64,000 nt of DNA from Lachnospiraceae bacterium (GTDB lineage Bacteria; Bacillota; Clostridia; Lachnospirales; Lachnospiraceae): NCBI GenBank assembly GCA_017518185.1, contig JAFWWB010000060.1, positions 1-64,000 of the forward strand, in the 5' to 3' direction. A program made the translations under genes and the position numbers. The notes beneath the pieces are model-generated. The model was given only the letters and a program-made list of their open reading frames with translations, did no database searches and was not told where the DNA came from. Position 1 is the stretch's first letter, and every line of letters begins with the position of its first letter. Positions 16,001-23,500 of the stretch are shown here, piece after piece.

Positions 16001-18918
16001 TCCATGTTGTCGGCAGAGAAAGTAAGTACTGCGGTATACACACCATAAGAAAGATTCTCGCTTACACCTACGGTGAAGGAAGCAGTTTTACCTTCCGAAA
16101 GGAATCCGACAGTTTCGGGATCAACAGTGAATGCATAAGCATCGTCACCGCTGATAGATGCCCTGATATTCAGCACGGTATCGGTGTTTTCAGTCGAATT
16201 GTTGCTGAGAGTGAACACGCCCTTGTAAATATCTGCATTATAACCCTCAAATACCTCAAGAGTATTGATGCTCACAACATTCTCACTGGGTGTGAGGCTG
16301 ACAGCAGTCACATTATCGTTAAGAATAGTGTAACCTAAGGTGATATTCAGTTCCTCATCTCCGAGAACTAACTTAACATATGCCTCGTTGACGCTTATCG
16401 CATCAGGACCTGCATAGTTGATGCTGATAGTCGCGGTCCCGTTTCCGGAAACGACATTGGCGCTCTCTGAAGAGATGTTCAGTAAAACATTTTCGGAAAT
16501 GGCCTTGCCATTTTCATCAGTCTCATACACGAAGACCTTACCGTCCGCGTCACCGCTGTTCAGGAAATCAAGATAAATTGTCTCAAATTCTCCTTTACCT
16601 TTGATGATGGTATCAAAAGGATGAACAAAGCCGTTTTCGACTTCCACACCATCGATGCTCACGCTCACCTTTGCTTCGGGAGCCTTTTCGCGGGTGAAGC
16701 TGATCTCCACATATGTATAAGCGCCGTCTTTAACTCTGAAACCAAGCATTCCATCGTATTTTCCGGCCGCGGAAGCCTCTGTAAGATCAACGCTCACAGT
16801 AAAGATCACAGAATTTCCGGAAACAACCGTATCCGTGTCAGAATCGCAGGTAATACTAAATTCATTTCCTGTTATAAATCTTGCATCGATATCATCTACT
16901 GTAATGCTGGTATCAGAATTGTTTATAACCTCGAACTGTACGTTGAGTGCAGGCTCTTCGTAATCATTAGGCACGCTGTTGAAAGCAAATGCGGTGACAT
17001 TTCCGTCTGACACGGTAAAGGTTCCGACGTTGCTGCTTACAGCGCAGACAGAAATACTGTAATGCTTAGGAGGTTCAACAGGCTTAACCACATTAATGCT
17101 TACAGGAACCCTGATCTCGTTAACGCTTATGCCGTTGCCGGAGATCACCAGCTCATCAGTATATACACCGATATCAGTGATCTTGTTGAGGCTTACGCTG
17201 AGAGCAAATTCACAAGTTTCATTATTTGAAACTGCAGCTGCCTTAGCAGGGGTTACAGTGAAGATGCTTCCTGCCGAAAGCGATGCAGTAAGAACGTTTG
17301 CCGCTATATCATCGCTTACGTTCTTTATCTCAATAGTTGCAACAGGCGCCTCAGTGGTCTCACCAAGAGTGATATTCTCAAACTGAACACCTTTTTCTTC
17401 ATCATAAGTACCATAAGCTTCCGCCACAGTCACATCGTTCAGGGAAATGCTGTATTTCGGTTCAGGATCAGTAGTCTCGTCCTTAACAACAGTGAAGCTG
17501 ACAGTAATATTGATCGGCTCTGCAAATGCTGCAGAATTGATGCTGATGGTATCTTCGTAAGTACCTACTCCACGCTCGGTCTTAGGCTTAACCATTATAT
17601 CATAAGTTGTACCGGTTGCAGCAATAGAAGCCTCTGCTACTGATCCCTCAAATTCAAAATCCGAATTACCCCCTTTTACAAGAGTTATATCCAGATCCAC
17701 CTTCTTGTCAATTTCAGTCGTCTTGGTTAAGGTCACCTTCTGGGCAGATACACTGTCATAATTAACCTCTACCGTACCAAAATCGACACTTGCCGGAGAA
17801 TGAGTTGCGGTCACAGCTGCAGCTTTTATCTGTACAGAGAACCAGTCACTCTTTACGCCATTATCCCTTCTGGTAGCCTGAATATATACAGTATTATCAC
17901 TGACTTTATCAGGAGTACCGCTGATCACAAGGCTCTTTCCGTCCTCGCTTGCGTTAAAGGAAACTCCGTCAATAGAAGTGATCACACTGCCGGCTCCGTT
18001 ATCCTCAGTCCGGACAACCCAATCACAGCTTACTGCATTCTGGCTTGCATTCTTAGCTGTAACAGTCTTGGAAGTAATAGCCTTGCCCCAAGTGCCATTT
18101 ATCACACTTTCGCCTTCAGTGGTAAGATTACACTCTGCAAGGTTGTTCACTTTGACCGTGATGTTTTTGACATCTTTTTCGGGCGGCTTAAGAGTAAAAT
18201 GCTTGGGATTTGCAACTACGTCTTCCGCTCTGAGCCACAAACTCACCCAACCTGCACCCATATTATTATCAGCAGCAATTGCGACCTCTCCTTCTCCCAA
18301 AGCCGCACCATTATACGATACATTAGCTACATTGTCAGAACATGTGTATAATCCCAACAAAAACCATTTGCAGTCCCCATGTGTAGCCTGTCCTGCATCA
18401 TCACTAACAAACGCATCCATCTTATCGAGATCAACATTAACTGTGATAGTTACATTGCTCTCTGATGCCCCGTCTAAAGAAACACTCTTAATAGCTTCAT
18501 TATTTGCTCTCTGCTTATCAGCATAGACTCCCTTAAAGGTAAGCCCATCACTTGTAGGATTAGACTTCACTTGCAATATCCAATTTGTACCTGCTCTGTC
18601 CGCCTCGACCTCTTCCTCGTCTTCAGCGTCATCTTCTGCATATGCGTCCTCAGCCTCAGCATCGGAATCCTCTGCTTCTGCCTCATCAGTGTCCTCGTCT
18701 TCTGCTTCTGCGGCTTCTTCAGCCACTTCCGCTTCAGCGTCTTCGCTGTCTTCAGCTTCTGAAGCATCTTCCTCGTCAAGCTCCTCTTCCTCAAGGATGA
18801 CCTCTTCTTCATCCCCTTCGTAGGCGTAGGAGGCGATAACGTTGCCCTGGAAGTTGCCAAGAAGCATAGCTGTTGTCAGCACCCAACTCAAAGTGCTCTG
18901 CCATTTTCTTCTTTTCAT
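13009..18918 (-). CDS. Giant modular surface protein (1,969 residues)
   Basis: A signal peptide (MKRRKWQSTLSWVLTTAMLL) is followed by an Asp/Glu/Ala-rich stretch (about 33-118). Next come about five tandem modules of 110-130 residues resembling ASH/HYDIN-type folds (for example SPASVDFGTVEVNYDS), and an InlB/Flg_new-type repeat (VNFDANGGVF...GFGLEGWTVDG). Four modules with the pattern GH-[DN]-[YW]-K...W...VC..N follow, and the end has about five Ig-like VKGKGNYEG/TFKI modules. No sortase motif, GW or SLH anchor is visible; the C-terminus is basic (VKVKIKAKKLAATN). It is a full-length paralogue of the protein at 20583-25931. An adhesin or matrix role is inferred. Ser-x-Asn triplets are unusually frequent. 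It has its own promoter, which overlaps the end of the upstream ATPase gene, and a long leader. Confidence 0.85.
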   Translation of the reverse strand: MKRRKWQSTLSWVLTTAMLLGNFQGNVIASYAYEGDEEEVILEEEELDEEDASEAEDSEDAEAEVAEEAAEAEDEDTDEAEAEDSDAEAEDAYAEDDAEDEEEVEADRAGTNWILQVKSNPTSDGLTFKGVYADKQRANNEAIKSVSLDGASESNVTITVNVDLDKMDAFVSDDAGQATHGDCKWFLLGLYTCSDNVANVSYNGAALGEGEVAIAADNNMGAGWVSLWLRAEDVVANPKHFTLKPPEKDVKNITVKVNNLAECNLTTEGESVINGTWGKAITSKTVTAKNASQNAVSCDWVVRTEDNGAGSVITSIDGVSFNASEDGKSLVISGTPDKVSDNTVYIQATRRDNGVKSDWFSVQIKAAAVTATHSPASVDFGTVEVNYDSVSAQKVTLTKTTEIDKKVDLDITLVKGGNSDFEFEGSVAEASIAATGTTYDIMVKPKTERGVGTYEDTISINSAAFAEPINITVSFTVVKDETTDPEPKYSISLNDVTVAEAYGTYDEEKGVQFENITLGETTEAPVATIEIKNVSDDIAANVLTASLSAGSIFTVTPAKAAAVSNNETCEFALSVSLNKITDIGVYTDELVISGNGISVNEIRVPVSINVVKPVEPPKHYSISVCAVSSNVGTFTVSDGNVTAFAFNSVPNDYEEPALNVQFEVINNSDTSITVDDIDARFITGNEFSITCDSDTDTVVSGNSVIFTVSVDLTEASAAGKYDGMLGFRVKDGAYTYVEISFTREKAPEAKVSVSIDGVEVENGFVHPFDTIIKGKGEFETIYLDFLNSGDADGKVFVYETDENGKAISENVLLNISSESANVVSGNGTATISINYAGPDAISVNEAYVKLVLGDEELNITLGYTILNDNVTAVSLTPSENVVSINTLEVFEGYNADIYKGVFTLSNNSTENTDTVLNIRASISGDDAYAFTVDPETVGFLSEGKTASFTVGVSENLSYGVYTAVLTFSADNMENKSVTIEFVVNASDSMHFDVTGRGEAVGAGFIERLENALDARVGKEVSKNGAVYLIDLDGSVSGDDASYDVKYEDGVLTTLSTNTVSAAEARISVSDGDAAAYPAFKSVCFDFKQVVNFDANGGVFTYDWKGVSVNSAEIEAALVPVGGKLSDAKGFKAMPVVENFGFGLEGWTVDGEAFDVSGNVITEDITVSANWHEHQYPASGSENSANVVWHWGDVAEKYAGTYVEIFCTSENCVDREGSKITVSGNDISISINGVIYTCEKDGAVTATASANASSIGRYYTAEQVSVNAAPGHNWKYVSENVVWAADYSSATVDRICQNSFHEGNKMETVSADNVTVEVQGSDCAASGNIIYTATWYDEDGEVAFVSENIVWVAEIGHDYKPVFTWTSNGYGETPSVNAVLVCTRNADHKQTISENIVPVLVSEESGVSTTWKAAFTWDGKVYETEENDYFTVYSHTDHKWSVSFNWTGTVSYDGSAFNVTAVAVCANGNETRDLELSLSYNDAKAQGIRIWTAEVTGIKGDVNVDPDGLKALIGASESRMVYAPDAVISPLYGDIVIVNLEEEYDYTGNKITPAFNIIDEERGEFLAKGVDYTVSYGANKEGTGTITVKGKGNYEGKNTTATFKIVDPRKNLSQEELQALADVKGWNVKADAVTYTGESIKPAVIQVKAKGSRSFVSYTLDDNGEDYYNGEDKLPAIVTFANNVNKGTARITLLGANNSIVKKSFKIKPVDLSTVAGDLEINVEDTVYAVKGATPKITVEYMGNLLIEGQDYKVSYDKKSFKKAGSSSLVITGKGNYTKKTNAVYFGIDQLDLGDIDPDSVALKFKAGTKAGKIGATVLDLNGNALGKKQIKVRVDGMADSAALVAGGEYTVVITATDANLVLGSEIEVPITVGQDFAKVYAKADKNFAKEYTGEGVTLDEEDFGAGRIDVRAGGKNGTPLTLGENFEIAGYTNNVKKGTMTVTLKGIGSYSGTKTVKVKIKAKKLAATN

Positions 18919-19093
18919 CTTTCTACCCCATTTCTTGTTTTTTAAGTGTAAATTAAATAAGACGGAAGAAACTTCCGCACCGATCGGATAAGAAATTCGC
19001 CACCTGTCTCGTTATAATATTCGTCCCTGCAAGCCCGGGCATTGGCCGCCGGCGCACGAAAAAACGGCTTTATGGTCGATCAGATACCGATAC
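18919..19093 (-). promoter_or_regulatory. Long, potentially structured 5' leader of the giant protein mRNA
   Basis: About 175 untranslated bases lie between the promoter and the ATG at 18918. They contain several self-complementary blocks: GCGCCGGCGGC, GCCCGGGC, CCGATCGG, a CGGAAG-TTT-CTTCCG hairpin near the ribosome site, and ATCGG/CCGAT pairing that could close the whole element. It was compared from memory with common riboswitch cores (c-di-GMP-I, ykkC, ZTP, fluoride, SAM) and none fitted. The ribosome site is only GGGG. Confidence 0.45.
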
Positions 19094-19099
19094 AAATCA

Positions 19100-19128
19100 A
19101 ATCTACCACACCCCTCCGCCCCTGTCAA
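19100..19128 (-). promoter_or_regulatory. Promoter of the giant surface protein gene
   Basis: A perfect TTGACA (19123-19128) is separated by 17 bases from TAGATT (19100-19105). The promoter overlaps the stop codon of the AAA+ ATPase gene (19103), so the giant gene has its own start even though the ATPase gene is upstream in the same direction. Confidence 0.65.
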
Positions 19129-20404
19129 CCACTTTTTTATATACTCCAAGCAGAAACTTATGCGCAGGAACCACCCTGATCATCAGTCCGTCTTTCTGTA
19201 TGGTTCTCTCCTCTTCATTTGTTACAATCATTAGAGTCTCGACGCCTTCCGTTTTCCGTGCAAAGCTTACAAGACTGTTTATCTCCCGATCTTCAGCTTC
19301 TTCAAGACTGTACGCCACCTGTATTGCACAGCCTTCGCCGGGGAGATAAAAATCTATATCCACCCCCTTTTTTGCAGACTTATAGAAATAAAATCCCTCC
19401 CGATATTCACGCATCAAAAAAACTGCCACAGCGTTTTCCAGCAAAGCAGATGCTTTATTCACCAAAAAAAGAGAAAGAATACCGTTATCATAAAAATAAT
19501 ACCTGGGAACACTCTCCTTTTCTGCAAACTTTGACACATAGTTTTCTGTTCTGAAAACAAGATATGCGTTTTCTGCATATGAAGAATACTCGATCATTGA
19601 ATCCGTAGATGTCTTTATTCCGCTTGCCTTTATATTTCCCGCAAGCGTATTGAATGAGATTTCATGCATCACAGTCTCGGCGATCTTTTTGATCATGAGC
19701 CGCAATGCCATCTTATTCTTCACCTGCTCCCGTTCTATGATATCCCCCAGCAGAACCTTTTCATATACGCTCTTTATATATTCTCTCCTGTTGTTCAGAT
19801 TCTGAGCTTCAGGGAAACCGCCGCCGGATATGTATTCCTGACACGCTTTTTTGATCTTACCATTTTTTGATGTGGTAAGCAGAGCTTTCTCATCATGATC
19901 AGTTTTTCCATACTCAAGACACTCGCTGAATGAGAAGGGCATGATCATTTTAGCAAGATATCTTCCTCCGAGAATGCTTGCCATTTCGGAACTGAGCATT
20001 TTTGCATTGCTGCCGGTAATATACACACGCCTTTTCTGATCAGCCATCCTCCTTGCGAAGTGTTCCCATCCATCCACTATCTGGATCTCATCAAAAAAAT
20101 AAATAATCTCATCAGCATCGCTAAGTTCATATGCGGTTTCAATAATGTCATCAAAATCCTCTTTAGTGAATCCAAGCAGTCTGTCATCTTCAAAGTTTAT
20201 ATATATGATCTGAGACCAGTCGCAACCTGAAGCAACAAACTCTCTTGCGATCTTATAGAGGAGCGTGGATTTTCCGGCCCTTCTCAGACCGACCAATATA
20301 TAATTGACGCCATTTTCAAATGAATACTCCCGGTCTATGATCTCCGCCGCCCTGATCACTTCAATCTGTTCCAGTATAACCCTTTTTAGAATTTCGTGAT
20401 TCAT
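19103..20404 (-). CDS. AAA+ ATPase of the AAA_14/DUF4143 family
   Basis: 433 residues. Walker A is VGLRRAGKSTLLYKIARE (about 37-54) and Walker B is IIYFFDEIQIVDGWE (about 100-114). A sensor-like YITGSNAKMLSSEMASILGG follows, and the C-terminal half looks like DUF4143 (GVDIDFYLPGEGCAIQVAYSL, nuclease-fold-like). Members of this family are widespread in anaerobes and their function is not established. The start at 20404 has GGAGG 6-7 bases upstream. The gene lies between two giant paralogous surface protein genes but has its own promoter and operator, so a functional link is not shown. It may have been inserted between two tandem copies. Confidence 0.88.
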   Translation of the reverse strand: MNHEILKRVILEQIEVIRAAEIIDREYSFENGVNYILVGLRRAGKSTLLYKIAREFVASGCDWSQIIYINFEDDRLLGFTKEDFDDIIETAYELSDADEIIYFFDEIQIVDGWEHFARRMADQKRRVYITGSNAKMLSSEMASILGGRYLAKMIMPFSFSECLEYGKTDHDEKALLTTSKNGKIKKACQEYISGGGFPEAQNLNNRREYIKSVYEKVLLGDIIEREQVKNKMALRLMIKKIAETVMHEISFNTLAGNIKASGIKTSTDSMIEYSSYAENAYLVFRTENYVSKFAEKESVPRYYFYDNGILSLFLVNKASALLENAVAVFLMREYREGFYFYKSAKKGVDIDFYLPGEGCAIQVAYSLEEAEDREINSLVSFARKTEGVETLMIVTNEEERTIQKDGLMIRVVPAHKFLLGVYKKVVDRGGGVW

Positions 20405-20451
20405 ACCTAACCTCCGACAGGATAAAGCACATTGGATCTATGTCTTCGGTC

Positions 20452-20480
20452 ATTTTATCGTGTATATGCGATAAAGTCAA
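20452..20480 (-). promoter_or_regulatory. ATPase promoter with an inverted repeat inside its spacer
   Basis: TTGACT (20475-20480) is separated by 17 bases from TAAAAT (20452-20457). The arms TTTATCG (20454-20460) and CGATAAA (20469-20475) sit across the spacer between the two boxes, an ideal repressor position. Transcription would begin about 40 bases before the ATPase ATG. Confidence 0.7.
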
Positions 20481-20483
20481 TAT

Positions 20484-20509
20484 TTTTTGTCGTGTGCACA
20501 CGACAAAAA
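20484..20509. promoter_or_regulatory. 26-bp perfect palindrome directly upstream of the ATPase -35 box
   Basis: Thirteen bases on each side of the centre between 20496 and 20497 are exactly complementary; the core is TGTCGTGTGCACACGACA. It starts 4 bases upstream of the -35 hexamer. With no natural loop it is more likely a protein-binding site than a terminator, although it also lies about 75 bases past the stop of the preceding giant gene. Confidence 0.7.
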
Positions 20510-20582
20510 TAGCATTATGAGGCCTTGCTCCCCGGCCGATCATTGTTTGACACTATCCCGTGCTTTTAGATGACTTTCCGCT

Positions 20583-23500
20583 TCACGTGCTACTGTCAGC
20601 CAGCTTTTTGGCCCATATTTTAACCTTGATGGTCTTGGTCCCGCTATATTCTCCGAGCCCGGTCAGGTAAACTGTCATGGTACCCTTCTTCACATTATTG
20701 GTATAGCCGCTGATCCTGAAATCCACCCCAAGGTCAAGACTCATACCGTTTCGGGCAGTCCTGATATCGATATAACCCGACCCGAAATCAGCATCATCCA
20801 GCGTTATACAGTTACCGGTATAGGTTTTACTGAAGTATTTGTCTACATTTACATATACTTTACTGATATCCAGACCAACATGTATGGGAATACGGATCTC
20901 GCTTCCGGTCACAAGGTTATCGTCGCAGGCAGAAACGAGAACGGTATAGTCTTCTCCAGGCTGCAGTACTGCATCGTCCGGCATTCCTTCAACACTTACT
21001 CTGATCTGTTTATTTCCGAGAGCATTTCCGTTATTATCAAGAACAGTTGCCTTGATCTTTCCCGCTTTTGTCCCTGCTTTATAAGATAATGCAACGTTTT
21101 CCGGATCGATATCATTCAGATCCAGCGGCTTTATTGAATAGTATGCAGCCGCAGCCGTTTTCGCATAGTTACCTTTGCCGGTTATAGTAATGATGCTGGA
21201 TCCTGTATTCTTGAAGGTCTTTTTATCATAATTTACCTTATAATCCTGTCCCTCGATAAGTTTGCGTCCATCATATGTCACCGCTATCTCCGGTGCCGCT
21301 CCTTTGACTGCATATACAGCATCACTGACATCAATCTTTAGCTTATCACCGGCGTATCTTAGATCGACCGCATTTATCTTGAAACTCTTTTTTACGATAG
21401 AGCCGTCCTTACCGAGAAGAGTTATTCCGGCAGCGCCTTTGTTTATGTTATTCCTGAAAACAACTACCGCACCAAGCTTGTTTCCGGCCGCATCATAATA
21501 TGCCCCTGTCTTCTCATCGTAATTATAGGTCGTGAAGTTCCTGGTGCCCTTTTCTTTGACTTCTATCCCTACAGGAATGATCTCCGAACCGGTGTAAGTC
21601 TGTGCTTTCACTTTCACCGTCCATCCTTTAACCACCCTGAGTTCCTGAATATCATCATTGGTCAATTCATTCAGGGGATCGATTATCCTAAAGCTGGCAC
21701 CGGTATTCTTTCCTTCATAATTGCCTTTCCCTTTTACAGTAATTGTACCCAAACTGTCTTTATCGGTGTTTTTCCCATAAGTGACCGTATAATCCACTCC
21801 ACGCGCCAGGAATCTGTTATTATCCTTGTCTATGAGATCAAAGGCCGGAGTGATCTTGCCTCCGGTATATTCATATTCATCATTAAGGCCTACGATCCAA
21901 ATATCCCCGTATATTTCAGCTTCTTTTGACTCCGGCATCTGAGCATAACGGGCGTCAGAAACACCCACAAGACTATTAAGCCCTTCATCATCTATACCGG
22001 TATCATCCAGAAAACCGATCACAGTCGCAGTCCATGTAACTACTCCATCAGTCTCGTTTTGGCTAACGGATACTTTGAGACGAATGCTTTCTCCGTCATT
22101 TAGACAATTTGCGCTGGCAGTTACCGATGGAATAATATCATAGCTCACACTTCCCCAGCAGAAGCTTACTTCCCACTTGTGTTCTATAGTGCCATGCACC
22201 TGCAATTCATCTTCATAGTATTTTCCATCATAGACAAAATCAGCCTTCCACACTTTCGTTGCTTTAGCTCTGTCCTCTGTGACCAGACAGATATTAACGG
22301 ATGCTGCAGAAATATCTACTCTGTGCTCATTATTTCTCCGGCACACCAACACGGCATTAACCGAAGGCTGCGCATCAAACCCGTTATCGATCCATGAGAA
22401 ATAAGCCTCATAGTCATGACCCAGCATATCCGCCGAAACAACATCCACAGCCCTGAGTATTTCTTTACCATCTCCATCCTTCCAAAGGGCTGTATATTCT
22501 ATGGTTCCCGGTGCATCACAATCTGTATCTGTAGTATAAATGTGCACTTCATCTGATGATACCGTCTCTGATCTGTCACCTATATGAATGCTGTTCTGAC
22601 ATATTCGTTCTGTGGTAGCATAGTTGTGATCCGATGACCATATAATGTTATCTGAAACATACTTCCAATCATGACCAGGAGAAATATTAGTACTAACAAT
22701 CCTTGATGTATAGAATCTCAATATAGAGGAAGCATTTGCGCTCACGGACAACGTAACCGTCCCATCCTTCTCGCACGATAATAACACATCATCCATACTG
22801 ATAGATATATCATCCCCCGACACAACAACCTTACTGGCTTCCCTGTATGTGCAATCATCACTCACGCAAAAAACCTCAACCCAGGTATCTACATAATTCT
22901 TTGAAGCCGTACCTATATGCCATACAACATTTTCAGAATCACTGTCGCCACTGTCAGGATACATGTGTTCATGAAAATTTGCCACCAACGGATGAAATTT
23001 AGTGATCACTGTGTTTTCCGGATCAAAAGGTTCACCTGTGTAATAATCTATCCAACCATAGAATTTATACCCCTCTCTTACAGCAACAGGCATTACCTTA
23101 TAGTTTATAGCATCCTCAAGTTTACCATAATACGGAACAGTCAAATAAAAATATTTCTCATCATATCCATCATAAATCAAAGACGAATAAACCGATGAAA
23201 CATAATCCGTAAATTTTCCCTTACCGGCCGAGAAACCCACGTCAGCTGTAAATTCAAGCTCTACAGTACCAAAACATCGATATGCGGATTTATCTTCTGA
23301 AGTCAAACTCAGCTTTGCTTCAGAAACAGTGATCGAGTTATCTGGAAGGACACATATGTCATGCACAGAAAAATCATTATTATATTCATCCCCATAATAA
23401 TCCCCGATGAACCTCAAATCGTACAGATTACCGTTTATCGATTTATTATCAATATCAACAAGATAATCTCTTCCATTCCGACTCACGCCATTACCGACTT

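Noticed and set aside
13009..18918. Long plus-strand open frames (such as 12955-14490 and 14758-16338) opposite the giant gene
   Set aside because: They are mirror frames of a repetitive, codon-biased gene; no ribosome site, no domain and no conservation signature could be seen.
18919..19093. Cyclic-di-GMP-I riboswitch or guanidine-I (ykkC) riboswitch
   Set aside because: GGGACG and AAAGCC words are present but not in the order or pairing required by those cores.
20484..20509. Intrinsic terminator of the upstream giant gene
   Set aside because: The palindrome has no loop, lies 75 bases past the stop and abuts a good promoter, so an operator is a better reading.
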